From positions 56,367-120,366 of the forward strand of contig NZ_JAAGBB010000023.1 of NCBI RefSeq assembly GCF_018129085.1: a DNA stretch of 64,000 nt. Direction: 5' to 3'. Shown piece by piece: positions 52,672 through 60,481 of this stretch. The notes under the pieces are model-generated. The model saw only the letters and a program-made list of their open reading frames with translations, ran no database searches and had not been told where the DNA came from. Source of the DNA: Plastoroseomonas hellenica. Its GTDB lineage: Bacteria; Pseudomonadota; Alphaproteobacteria; Acetobacterales; Acetobacteraceae. The position numbers and the translations under genes were made by a program. Position 1 is the first letter of the stretch; every line of letters starts with the position of its first letter.

Positions 52672-53160
52672 CTATTGCGCCGGCACCGGGACGATGGCGG
52701 CGACGCGCCAGCCATCGCCGCTTCGGATGGCGAATTCGTTGATGAGGAAGAGCTGGGTCGTGACGGCGCCGCCAGGCGCGAAGGTGACGCGGGCCGGGAC
52801 GAAGATCTGCGCCGCATCGGCGCCGAGCGGGACGATGCGCATCGCGTCCAGGTCGGGTTCGAAGCGCCAGGTGCCGCGGAAGGTCGCCCGGAAATGCTCC
52901 ATCACCGCCTCCCGGCCCCAGAACCGGTAGGCGCGGGCGACGAAGCTGACCGGGTCCGGCTGGCCCGGCGCGGCATGGGCGAGGACCGCGTCGATGGCGC
53001 CGATGTCATGCGCATTCTCGCCGGCGGCCTGGCGCAGGAAGAGCGCCCGGATCGCCTCCCGGTCGTCCGGATGGGCATCCTCGGCCGCGTGCGCGGGGAG
53101 TGCCTGCGCGAGCAGCAGCAGGATGGCGGCGACACCGCCGCTTCTCTTGATACGGATCAT
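52672..53160 (-). CDS. Secreted NTF2-fold protein, copy 1 (SnoaL/DUF4440-like)
   Basis: 162 residues. A Sec leader (SGGVAAILLLLAQALPAHA) precedes an NTF2-like domain: REAIRALFLRQAAGENAHDI, FVARAYRFWGREAVMEHFRA, TFRGTWRFEPDLDAMRIVPL and the C-terminal GDGWRVAAIVPVPAQ. It is about 70% identical by eye to the protein at 53272, a recent tandem duplicate. GGAAGGA precedes the ATG, and a MarR-like motif lies at 53182. Function unknown; it may bind a small molecule outside the membrane. Confidence 0.82.
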   Translation of the reverse strand: MIRIKRSGGVAAILLLLAQALPAHAAEDAHPDDREAIRALFLRQAAGENAHDIGAIDAVLAHAAPGQPDPVSFVARAYRFWGREAVMEHFRATFRGTWRFEPDLDAMRIVPLGADAAQIFVPARVTFAPGGAVTTQLFLINEFAIRSGDGWRVAAIVPVPAQ

Positions 53161-53181
53161 CGTCTTTCCTTCCTCAAATAG

Positions 53182-53193
53182 TCTTATATGCCC
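53182..53193 (-). promoter_or_regulatory. MarR-type motif, promoter of NTF2 copy 1
   Basis: GGGCATATAAGA on the minus strand, 22 bases before the start codon, matches the sites at 53776 and 54410 with one difference. Confidence 0.5.
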
Positions 53194-53231
53194 CTGTAAG
53201 GAGCGACGGCGGTGTGCCTAGCCGGTCCAGG

Positions 53232-53257
53232 CGCCCGGCGAGCGGGGCCGCCGGGCG
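53232..53257 (-). terminator. GC hairpin after NTF2 copy 2
   Basis: CGCCCGGCG and CGCCGGGCG are perfect 9-bp arms around eight bases, 14 bases past the copy-2 stop. No T run follows. Confidence 0.4.
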
Positions 53258-53271
53258 GTTCCATCAGTTGG

Positions 53272-53754
53272 CTATTGCGCCGGCACCGGGACGATGGTGG
53301 CGATGCGCCAACCATCGGTGGTGCGGATGGCGACCTCCTCGACAAGGAAGGGCTGGGTGGCGGGAGCGCCGCCGACATCGAGCGTGACGCGGGTGGGCGC
53401 GAAGATCTGTGCCGTGTCGGCACCGAGCGGGACGATGCGGATCGCGTCCTGGTCCGGTTCGAAGCGCCAAGTGCCGCGGAAGATCGCCCGGAAATGCTCC
53501 ATCACCGCCTCCCGGCCCCAGAACCGATAGGCGCGGGCGATGAAGCTGACCGGGTCCGGCCGTCCCGGGGCGGCATGGGCGAGCACGGCGTCGATACCCC
53601 CGATATCATGCGCCGTCGCGGCCTCGGCCTGCCGCAGGAACACGGCGCGGATCTCCCGCAGGTCGTCCGGGCCGACGGCTTCGGCCGCGCTGGCCGGAAG
53701 GACCTGCGAAAGCAGCAGCATGGCGGTGACGCCGATGCTTCGAAGACGGGTCAT
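53272..53754 (-). CDS. Secreted NTF2-fold protein, copy 2
   Basis: 160 residues with a leader (RSIGVTAMLLLSQVLPASA) and the same domain as copy 1 (REIRAVFLRQAEAATAHDIG, FIARAYRFWGREAVMEHFRA, PVPAQ end). The start is set at ATG 53754 because it aligns with the ATG of copy 1; ATG 53757 precedes it directly. Downstream of a MarR motif and with its own hairpin terminator, it appears to be a separate transcript. Function unknown. Confidence 0.8.
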   Translation of the reverse strand: MTRLRSIGVTAMLLLSQVLPASAAEAVGPDDLREIRAVFLRQAEAATAHDIGGIDAVLAHAAPGRPDPVSFIARAYRFWGREAVMEHFRAIFRGTWRFEPDQDAIRIVPLGADTAQIFAPTRVTLDVGGAPATQPFLVEEVAIRTTDGWRIATIVPVPAQ

Positions 53755-53775
53755 CATGCTTCCTTTCCTCATTGA

Positions 53776-53787
53776 TCTCATATGCCC
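53776..53787 (-). promoter_or_regulatory. MarR-type motif, promoter of NTF2 copy 2
   Basis: GGGCATATGAGA on the minus strand, 22 bases upstream of the start, is identical to the first 12 bases of the site in front of the MarR gene (54410-54421). Confidence 0.55.
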
Positions 53788-53840
53788 CTATCTGGATGCC
53801 CACTGGGTGGCGCGACGGCCGGCTCCGGCGAGGCTTCCTG

Positions 53841-53926
53841 GATGCGTTCGCTTCCGCTCATGCACCATGCTCCAGTGCCTTGTTTGATCGCGTGACTCAG
53901 ACTTCTCGGCCGAACGGCCTCACGCT
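53841..53926. repeat. Dispersed repeat copy B
   Basis: It matches 25633-25728 (about 85% by eye). Here it overlaps the 3' end of the MarR gene and supplies its stop codon and last ten residues (QSVRPFGREV), so the element seems to have landed inside the gene end. The left-arm hairpin of copy A is degenerate in this copy. Confidence 0.55.
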
Positions 53927-54373
53927 CTGGACGTCCAGCTCCATCGCCGCGATGCGGGCCATCACCCGCCGCATTGCCTTCGCATCCTCCGCGCCGAAAG
54001 CCTGTTCGAAGCGCCTCTGCGCCTTCAGCCAGAGGGTCTTGCCCTCCGCTTCGCGTTGCCGGCCGAAATCCGTCAGCGAGACTTCGCGTTCGCGCCGGTC
54101 GCTGCGGCCGACCTCGATCGTGATCAGCCCGTCGCGTTCCAGCGGCCGCAGGTTGTGCCCCATGGTCGCCCGGTCCATGACTAGCAGTCCGGCGAGCGCC
54201 GCCATCGTCATCGGCCCGCGATCCGCGAGCAGGTTCAGGATTGCATACTGGGTCGTGCGCAGGCCGCTTTCCGCCATGCAGCCATCGTAGAACCGCGTCA
54301 CGTGACGCGCCGCCTTGCGCAGCGCCGTGTTGTTGCAGCGGCCCGGCTCGGCCTCTTTCCGCGAAGCGGGCAT
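53897..54373 (-). CDS. MarR family transcriptional regulator
   Basis: 158 residues, a usual MarR length. The winged helix is GLRTTQYAILNLLADRGPMT then LAGLLVMDRATMGHNLRPLE, RDGLITIEVGRSDRREREVS (wing). The cysteine-bearing N-terminus CNNTALRKAARHVTRFYDGC is common in redox- or ligand-sensing MarRs. Start ATG 54373 is preferred; longer frames would cover the operator. It is probably autoregulated by the inverted repeat at 54410-54429, a motif also found before both NTF2 genes, so it should govern them and the MDR gene. Confidence 0.88.
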   Translation of the reverse strand: MPASRKEAEPGRCNNTALRKAARHVTRFYDGCMAESGLRTTQYAILNLLADRGPMTMAALAGLLVMDRATMGHNLRPLERDGLITIEVGRSDRREREVSLTDFGRQREAEGKTLWLKAQRRFEQAFGAEDAKAMRRVMARIAAMELDVQSVRPFGREV

Positions 54374-54409
54374 GCTCGATCCATCCAAGGCGATGCCAAT
54401 GAATAATAT

Positions 54410-54429
54410 GGGCATATGAGACCATATGC
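54410..54429. promoter_or_regulatory. Inverted repeat and MarR-type motif upstream of MarR gene
   Basis: GGGCATATGAGA (54410-54421) is followed by CCATATGC; GCATATG (54412-54418) and CATATGC (54423-54429) are perfect arms with a four-base spacer. ATATGG (54405-54410) and CCATAT (54422-54427) make an overlapping repeat. It is a standard MarR autoregulatory site by position. Confidence 0.6.
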
Positions 54430-54492
54430 AAGGGCGCTTGCCTGGATGAAGACGCACGAGCGATTCCGACAGAGGCAGAGGCGGCCGATCGC

Positions 54493-54552
54493 CGCAACAT
54501 CACCAGCGTGCTGGACAGCTTCGCGATCTTCTGGAACGCCCCGGGCGGAGCT
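54493..54552 (+). pseudogene. C-terminal scrap of an SBP_bac_5 gene
   Basis: The rightward frame reads RNITSVLDSFAIFWNAP, which copies the very end of the binding protein at 50071-51663 (SNLTGVLDGFATFWNLRRS). Nothing upstream of it matches, so only about 20 codons survive. This implies that an older paralogue was deleted or replaced here, between the MarR gene and the next. Confidence 0.6.
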
Positions 54553-54610
54553 GAGGGCGCAACCCGCCGGCGGGCCGCCCGGAAGACGGCCCGCCGCCAT
54601 TCGGCCGCGG

Positions 54611-55105
54611 TCAGGCGGCCGGATGGTCGAGCGTCTGCATCAATTGGGCGACATCGCGCTGCGCGGCGCCGAGATTGCCGGTGGCGAGCGCGCCGCGGGC
54701 GGCCGAGATGTCCTGCACTTGGATGCGGTAACCTCGCAGTCCATCGGTGCGGGCATTCAGCAGCGCGGTTTCCGCCTGCTCCAGCCGCTCCCCTGCTGCG
54801 GCGGTATGCCGCGCCTTCAGCGCCGCATCCGCCTGGCGGACGAGCCCTGCCACCGCACCCGATGCGCCGAGGCTCTGCGGCGCTGCGGGGGTGGCGGCGG
54901 CCGGCACCGCCGCGGCCGGCGGCGCGGCGCCGTCGGCCGACCACAACGGGAAGGCAGGCACCGGAGTGGCGGCACCCGGCGCCTGGGGGATCACTTCGGT
55001 CACGGTCTCATGCGCGTTTCTGGCGGCGAAGGCGGGACCGCCCATCGCCAGGGTCGCGCCGGCGATCAGCGCGGCGGCAAGTCTGGCCGAATGACGAATG
55101 AACAT
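54611..55105 (-). CDS. Exported alanine-rich hypothetical protein
   Basis: 164 residues. A Sec leader (ARLAAALIAGATLAMGGPA) ends near residue 27; a Pro/Ala-rich linker follows, then a helical domain (VAGLVRQADAALKARHTAAA, GERLEQAETALLNARTDGLR, AQRDVAQLMQTLDHP). It is presumably periplasmic. No function; conserved-looking and well framed. Confidence 0.72.
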   Translation of the reverse strand: MFIRHSARLAAALIAGATLAMGGPAFAARNAHETVTEVIPQAPGAATPVPAFPLWSADGAAPPAAAVPAAATPAAPQSLGASGAVAGLVRQADAALKARHTAAAGERLEQAETALLNARTDGLRGYRIQVQDISAARGALATGNLGAAQRDVAQLMQTLDHPAA

Positions 55106-55263
55106 AGTCAGCTTCCTTTCTTCCGGTCCGACCGTCGCTCGACGGCGGTACGGACCGGAGAAGGCTATGCCCGGCTTCCTGGCGGGAACTGGTGCGGGAC
55201 TCTGAAGAATTCATCAGAGATGGCCCGGCAGCGCCCTTCAGCGATCCGCTCCTGGGGCCGCGG

Positions 55264-57039
55264 TCACCCCCGCGCGACGACCGGGGTCGCAGCGACCTGG
55301 CGGGTCTTGGCCTCAATCGCGGCGAGCAGCCGCGTCGCCTCCGCGAGCGGGGCGGCCTTACCGAACAGCCAGCCTTGCGCATGGTCGCACCCCGCGGCGA
55401 CCACGCCCTTGAGCTGCTCGCGCGTCTCCACCCCTTCGGCGACCGTCTCCATGCCGAGCGCCGCGGCGATGCCGGTGACCGCGCGGACGATCGCCTCGGC
55501 GCCCCGGCGGCCGGTGCCGAGATCGGCGACGAAGGCGCGGTCCACCTTCACCTTGTCGAAGGGGAAGTCGCGGAGCTGGCTGAGCGAGGAATAGCCGGTG
55601 CCGAAATCGTCCATGGCGATCCGCACCCCGATCGCGCGGAGCTCCTGGAACAGCAGGCGGCTCCGGTCGGCGTCGCGCACCAGCATGGATTCCGTAACCT
55701 CGACCTCCAGCCTCCCATGCGCCAGGCCGGATTCCGACAGCGCGCGGCGCACATCGCCCAGGATGTCATGGGCCACAAACTGGGCGGGCGAGAGGTTGAC
55801 CGCGACCTTGACCCGCTCCGGCCAGGCCGCGGCATCGGCGCAGGCGCGGCGCAGCGCCCAGGACCCGAGCTGGAGCACGAGCCGCGTCGCCTCCGCGATC
55901 GGGATGAAGGCCGAGGGCGGGACCAGGCCGCGTTCCGGATGGTTCCAGCGCATCAGCGCCTCCATGGCGGAGACCTGGCCGGTGCGGGCGGAGACGATGG
56001 GTTGGTAATGGAGCTCCAGCGCCTCCTGTTCGATGGCCTGGCGCAGATCGGCCTCGAGCGAGCGCCGGCTGTGCAGCGCCCGGCCCATCGAAGCATCGTA
56101 GAAGCGGTGGGCGCCGCGGCCTTCCGATTTGGCGGCATAGAGCGCCAGGTCGGCGGCACGCACCAGGGTCTCGGGGTCGCTGCCGTCCGAAGGGGCGAAG
56201 GCGATGCCGACGCTGGCACCGACGGTCACCTCGCCGATATCGAGCGCGAAGGGCCGGGACAGCGCCGCGACGATGCGCCGGGCGACCGCCTCGGCCTCCG
56301 TCCGGCCTTCGCCGCGGGTCAGCGCCGCCGCGAATTCGTCGCCGCCGAGGCGGGCCACCGTGTCGCCATGCCGGAAGCAGCCGGAGAGGCGCTGGGCCAC
56401 CGCGCGCAGCAGGGCATCGCCCGCCGTGTGTCCCAGGCTGTCGTTGATCTCCTTGAAGCGGTCGAGGTCGACGAAGAGGATCGCCGCCTGGCCGCCGCGG
56501 GCGAGGGCGTCGCTCAGGCGCTCGCGGAAATAGGGGCGGTTCGCGAGTTGGGTCAGCGGATCGTGCCGGGCCATGTAGGCGGCCTTGGCCTCGGCCCGCA
56601 GCCGGTCCGTCATGTCGTTATAGGAGCCGATCCAGCCGCCGCCCGGCGCCGGGCGTACCAGGACACGGATGGCGTGCCCGTCGGCGGTCTGCATGTCCCA
56701 GGTCAGCGCCTCACGCCGGGCGAGGACGGCCTCCAGCGCGGCGCGCGCCTCGATCGGATCGTCCTGGTCGAGGCGTCCGGCGGCGGCGGCCATGGCCAGG
56801 AAATCGCCGAGGAACAGGCCGGGCAGGGCCGAGCCGGCGCGGAGGCCGAAGATCTCCTCGAGGCGCCGGTTGCCGATGAGGAGGCGCCCGGCGGCGTCCC
56901 AGACGGCGACGCCCTCGGAGACGCCACCGAGCGCTGCGGCGAGGTCGGCCTCGGTCCGGTCCGGCGGCAGGGGCTGGGCGGGACGGGGGCACGGGGGATC
57001 CGCGACGGCAGGATCCCGTACGGGCATGGCCGCTGTCAT
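55264..57039 (-). CDS. PAS-GGDEF-EAL cyclic-di-GMP enzyme
   Basis: 591 residues. A PAS domain (about residues 32-140) leads to a diguanylate cyclase with intact active-site GGDEF (232-236) and a phosphodiesterase with EAL (360-362), plus the downstream NLSPAQF, DDFGTGYSSL and VKVDRAF segments. Both active sites look competent, so it may make or break cyclic-di-GMP according to the PAS signal. It overlaps the pentapeptide-repeat gene by ATGA, so the two are translated together. Confidence 0.92.
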   Translation of the reverse strand: MTAAMPVRDPAVADPPCPRPAQPLPPDRTEADLAAALGGVSEGVAVWDAAGRLLIGNRRLEEIFGLRAGSALPGLFLGDFLAMAAAAGRLDQDDPIEARAALEAVLARREALTWDMQTADGHAIRVLVRPAPGGGWIGSYNDMTDRLRAEAKAAYMARHDPLTQLANRPYFRERLSDALARGGQAAILFVDLDRFKEINDSLGHTAGDALLRAVAQRLSGCFRHGDTVARLGGDEFAAALTRGEGRTEAEAVARRIVAALSRPFALDIGEVTVGASVGIAFAPSDGSDPETLVRAADLALYAAKSEGRGAHRFYDASMGRALHSRRSLEADLRQAIEQEALELHYQPIVSARTGQVSAMEALMRWNHPERGLVPPSAFIPIAEATRLVLQLGSWALRRACADAAAWPERVKVAVNLSPAQFVAHDILGDVRRALSESGLAHGRLEVEVTESMLVRDADRSRLLFQELRAIGVRIAMDDFGTGYSSLSQLRDFPFDKVKVDRAFVADLGTGRRGAEAIVRAVTGIAAALGMETVAEGVETREQLKGVVAAGCDHAQGWLFGKAAPLAEATRLLAAIEAKTRQVAATPVVARG

Positions 57040-58385
57040 GCCGCGGCCGGGCGGACTAGGCCCACCACCCGGTCAAGCTCGGCGCCGTGATAGTCGAGCC
57101 CGGCGGTATTGGCGCCGACGAGCTTCGCGGCGGTGAGGTCGGCGTCGCGCATGCTGGCCCCCGTGAGCGTCGTCCGCGACAGGTCGGCGCCCGCCATCCT
57201 GGCCATGTCGAGGATGGCCCCGGTCAGGTCGGCGCGGCTGAGCCGGGCGAGTGCCAGGTTGGCCGGCACGACACGCGGGCTGGCGCCGCCCACCGCGAAG
57301 GGGGAGAGCCGCGCCCCGGCCATCAGCGCATCATGCAACCGGGCGCGCTCCAGGTCGCCACCCCGGAGGTCGGCGCCGCTGAGGTCCACCTCGCGGGCAT
57401 CGACACCGGAGAGATCCGCCAGCACGAGGCGCGCGGCCCTGAGATTGGCGCCGCGCAGCGTGGCACGCGAGAGGATGGCGGCCATCAGCATCGCGCCCCC
57501 GAGATCGGCTCCGGACATGTCGGTGTCGGAGAAATCGGCGCGCCGTCCTTCCTTGCCGCCGGAGATGACCCATTGCGTATGCGCGGCGAGCGCCGCGTCG
57601 AGCGCACCGCGGCCGCCTTCGAGCTTGCGCGGCAGGATCGCGCCCGCCATGCGGGCGCCGCCGAGCGCCGCACCGTCGAGCAGGGTGCCGAGCAGGCTGG
57701 CGCCCTCGAGATTGGCCCGCGAGAGGTCGACCCCGATGAGCGAGGCGCCATCGAGACTGCTGCCCTTCAGGACGGCGTCCGTCAGGTCCGCCCCTTCGAG
57801 ATCGCAGCCATCCATGGCGCAGCCGGTCAGGTCGGCACCCACGAGCTGGCAGCCCCGGAGATCGGCGTCGCGCAGGTCGGTGTTCGAGAGCGAGGCGCGG
57901 GACAGCTTGGCCTTGTACAGGCGGGCACCCAGCAGGCAGGCATCGGAGACGATCGCGGGATCCGCCGCCCAGGAGGGCAGCATCTCCCCCTCGCCATTCT
58001 GCACCAGCACGCCGTCGCGGAGGTCGGCGCCGGTCAGGTCGGCATGGGCGAGGGAGGCGCCGCGGAGCGTCACGCCGCGCATGTCGGCACGCGCCAGGCG
58101 CGCGCGGTCGAGAATCGCGCCCCGGAGATCGGCCCCGTAGAGGATGGCACCGCTGAGTTCGGCATCGGTGAGGTCGGCGCCCCTGAGGCAGGCCCCGGAC
58201 AGGTCGGCGCCGGTCAGGTCGCGGCCGCTGAGCTCCCGGCCGGCGAGGTCATGGAACTTCAGGCAGGCCCGCGCGCCGCCCGGCGCGCCGCGCACGTAAC
58301 GCTGATGCTGGCCGAGCGCCTCGGCCAGGCGCTCGGGCCCGACCAGGGTCAGCTTCGCGGCCCGCAGGGGCTTGGTCGCGGCCAT
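57036..58385 (-). CDS. Pentapeptide-repeat protein
   Basis: 449 residues, almost all A(D/N)LxG-type pentapeptides from about residue 50 to 440 (LSGRDLTGADLSGACLRGAD, LSGVDAREVDLSGADLRGGD), forming a right-handed quadrilateral beta-helix. Three non-repeat insertions break the helix, at about residues 130-150, 260-285 and 360-375. Some members mimic DNA and protect gyrase; nothing here shows that role. It precedes and overlaps the cyclic-di-GMP gene. Confidence 0.88.
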   Translation of the reverse strand: MAATKPLRAAKLTLVGPERLAEALGQHQRYVRGAPGGARACLKFHDLAGRELSGRDLTGADLSGACLRGADLTDAELSGAILYGADLRGAILDRARLARADMRGVTLRGASLAHADLTGADLRDGVLVQNGEGEMLPSWAADPAIVSDACLLGARLYKAKLSRASLSNTDLRDADLRGCQLVGADLTGCAMDGCDLEGADLTDAVLKGSSLDGASLIGVDLSRANLEGASLLGTLLDGAALGGARMAGAILPRKLEGGRGALDAALAAHTQWVISGGKEGRRADFSDTDMSGADLGGAMLMAAILSRATLRGANLRAARLVLADLSGVDAREVDLSGADLRGGDLERARLHDALMAGARLSPFAVGGASPRVVPANLALARLSRADLTGAILDMARMAGADLSRTTLTGASMRDADLTAAKLVGANTAGLDYHGAELDRVVGLVRPAAA

Positions 58386-58467
58386 TGGGTTCCCGACATG
58401 GAGTCCGAATGAATCCAGTACTGCGCAGTTCGTTAAGGTATGGGTAGCGGGAGGTTTTTTGGCCCTC

Positions 58468-58542
58468 CCTTCGCGCTGCGCGCTTCGGAGGACCGGTGCT
58501 CCGGGGCCGCGAACAGGCCCTCCGAAGCGCGCAGCGCGAAGG
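58468..58542. repeat. Hairpin with two perfect 24-bp arms
   Basis: 58468-58491 and 58519-58542 are exact reverse complements with a 27-base loop. The arms are rich in CGCGC. No T run is correctly placed for an intrinsic terminator; a T6 run precedes it. This looks like a REP-type or mobile hairpin. Confidence 0.7.
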
Positions 58543-58687
58543 CCGCTGATGTCGGGGGTGCGCAGGCCGGCGGCGAAATGGGCGTCGACCGCGCCCTCCA
58601 GCTCGGCGGCGGCCTCCGACCAGGCCTGGCGCCGCGCCCGGCCAGCCAGCCGAGCATCAGCGCGGCCGAGAGCAGCATTGCCGTCGG
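58542..58687 (-). pseudogene. C-terminal remnant of an isopropylmalate/tartrate dehydrogenase-like gene
   Basis: Reading left from 58687, PTAMLLSAALMLGWLAGR fits the late helix of the LeuB/TtuC family. After a one-base frame change the sequence continues QAWSEAAAELEGAVDAHFAA then GLRTPDISG, the typical penultimate helix and end. No upstream part exists: a 30-bp palindrome adjoins. It is most likely a decayed fragment. Confidence 0.4.
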
Positions 58688-58708
58688 CGGCGGCCGCCGC
58701 CGACGGCA
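58679..58708. repeat. Perfect 30-bp palindrome
   Basis: Bases 58679-58708 are a zero-spacer perfect palindrome made of GCC/CGG triplets. It overlaps the start of the dehydrogenase remnant and sits 51 bases ahead of the class II aldolase stop. Confidence 0.65.
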
Positions 58709-58758
58709 GCCGGGGTGATCCGCAGGCTCGTGGAGGGCTGCGTCTAACCTGGCGGCGC

Positions 58759-59541
58759 TCAGTCCTTGTAGTCGGGCTCGCGGCGGTCGAGGATCCGCTT
58801 GAGGGCGGAGAAGTGCCAATCCGCGTTCGACCGGCCGCCATACCGGTGCGCAGAGGTCTTGAAGTTGCTGATCGTGCTGTCGATCACCGCGGGCGGCAGG
58901 AACTTCAACGGCTTGCTGGTCCACATCGCGTAGAGCTGCACCTGTGCCACGCGCTCCACGTAGTAGAGGCGGTCATAGGCCTCCGCGACCGTCTTGCCGA
59001 CGGTCGCGACGCCATGGTTCGCCATCATCAGCACGGTCTTGTCGCCGATCACGCCGGCCAGGCGCTCGCCCTCGGCGGGGTCGAAGGCGAGACCGGTATA
59101 GGTCTCGTCATAGGCGGTGTGCAGCATGGTGCCGAGCTCGGTCTGGCCGATCGGCAGGATATGCGGATCCTCGAGCCGCGCCAGCGCGCTCGCGAAGGGC
59201 ATGTGGGTGTGGAACACCGCCGCCGCGCCCGGCAGCGCCCGGTGCATCGGCGCGTGGATGCAATAGGCGGAACGCTCGATCTCGCCTTCGCCGGCGAGCC
59301 GCGTGCCGTCGTAGCCGATCTCCATGAAGCAGCTCGCCGTCACTTCCGACCAGTGCAGGCCGAAGGGGATCTGATAGTAGCGGTCGTCGGTGCCGGGCAC
59401 GCGCAGCGTGAGGTGGTTGAAGATGCCCTCGTTGAAACCGTGCATCACCGCCAGGCGGTGTGCGGCGGCGAGATCGATGCGGGCCTGGCGGCGGGCATCG
59501 GCGATCGAGAGCTCCGGGTGTTCGGACGTTTCCAGAGGCAT
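58759..59541 (-). CDS. Class II aldolase/adducin family protein
   Basis: 260 residues. Zinc ligands are HTHMPFASAL (two histidines) and a later MANHGVATVG; NHLTLRVPG is the substrate-side motif. Most members split fuculose-phosphate-like or hydroxy-aldehyde substrates, and some demethylate methylthioribulose phosphate. It stands alone, 105 bases from the next gene and 51 from the scar region. Substrate unknown. Confidence 0.88.
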   Translation of the reverse strand: MPLETSEHPELSIADARRQARIDLAAAHRLAVMHGFNEGIFNHLTLRVPGTDDRYYQIPFGLHWSEVTASCFMEIGYDGTRLAGEGEIERSAYCIHAPMHRALPGAAAVFHTHMPFASALARLEDPHILPIGQTELGTMLHTAYDETYTGLAFDPAEGERLAGVIGDKTVLMMANHGVATVGKTVAEAYDRLYYVERVAQVQLYAMWTSKPLKFLPPAVIDSTISNFKTSAHRYGGRSNADWHFSALKRILDRREPDYKD

Positions 59542-59639
59542 GGGCGGGTCACTCCTCGGATCTGTGCCCGAGGATGCTAGGCCGAATGGCCGTCAGGACA
59601 AGGCCATATCCGCCGGGGCCGCGGCGGCGCCCTGCTTGG

Positions 59640-60458
59640 CTACCGATCGAGCTCGGCTGCCGCCAGCTCCGCCACCGTCAGATCGACGAAGGCGGGGTCG
59701 CCGTCGCCGAGGTACCAGACCGCCGAGAGCCCGGTCCAGGCCAGGATCCAGCGCAGCAACCGGTCGCGCTCCAGCCTCGCCGCCTCGCTCACCACCGCGA
59801 GCCGCCGCGCGAAGCAGCCAGGTACGGTCGAGACCGGGCGGCTCGGGTCGGCGAGGTCGGGGTTGGTGAAGATATTGGCATAGTCGAAGCCGCGCTCGCC
59901 GATCAGCCGCTTGGGATCGATCGCGAGCCAGCCGCGCGGCCCGAAATCCAGGACATTGTCGTGATGCAGGTCGCCATGCAGCGGGACGACCTCGCGCGGC
60001 TCCGCGAGCAGGAAGCGGGCGGCCTCGGCGGCGCGCGCGAGGATCCCGCCACGGGAGGCCGCGGCGGGCCACAGGTCGCGGAACCAGTCGCCGAGTGGCA
60101 GCAGCTCCGGCAGCGGCTGCGGCCGCGGCTGATGCAGCCGGGCAGCGACCGCGCAGAGGATGCGGCAGGCCTCGTCGTCGCGCCCGGTGCGGGCCATCTC
60201 GGCGAGCGACGCGGTGCCCTCGGCACGTTCCAGCAGCAGGGCGTCGCCGTCGCGCGCCAGCACGCGCGCGGCACCCGCGCCGTCCCACCAAGCCATCAGC
60301 GCGCCGCCCAGGCGTTCGTCCGGATCGGCCGCCAGCTTGAGCATGGCGGGCACGCCTGCCTGCCGGACCGGCAGCAGGCGGCCGCTATGGGTGACGATGG
60401 CGGCGCCGTCGGGGACCAGGCCCCAGCGGTCCAGATAGGCGTCGAACATCGCAACCAT
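59640..60458 (-). CDS. Aminoglycoside/hydroxyurea phosphotransferase family protein
   Basis: 272 residues, StrB/APH(6)-like kinase. The catalytic loop is HGDLHHDNVLDF and the metal-binding Asp lies in AIDPKRLIGERGFDYANIF. The N-terminal lobe (MLKLAADPDERLGGALMAWW) is shorter than in classical APH. Homologues phosphorylate streptomycin or hydroxyurea, but a chromosomal copy may have another substrate. It starts 24 bases after the membrane-protein gene and is probably co-transcribed. Confidence 0.84.
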   Translation of the reverse strand: MVAMFDAYLDRWGLVPDGAAIVTHSGRLLPVRQAGVPAMLKLAADPDERLGGALMAWWDGAGAARVLARDGDALLLERAEGTASLAEMARTGRDDEACRILCAVAARLHQPRPQPLPELLPLGDWFRDLWPAAASRGGILARAAEAARFLLAEPREVVPLHGDLHHDNVLDFGPRGWLAIDPKRLIGERGFDYANIFTNPDLADPSRPVSTVPGCFARRLAVVSEAARLERDRLLRWILAWTGLSAVWYLGDGDPAFVDLTVAELAAAELDR

Positions 60459-60481
60459 CGGTCAGGGGTGGCGGCCCCGGA

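Noticed and set aside
58468..58542. The 24-bp-arm hairpin as an intrinsic terminator.
   Set aside because: No T run follows on either strand; the T6 run lies before the left arm on the plus strand.
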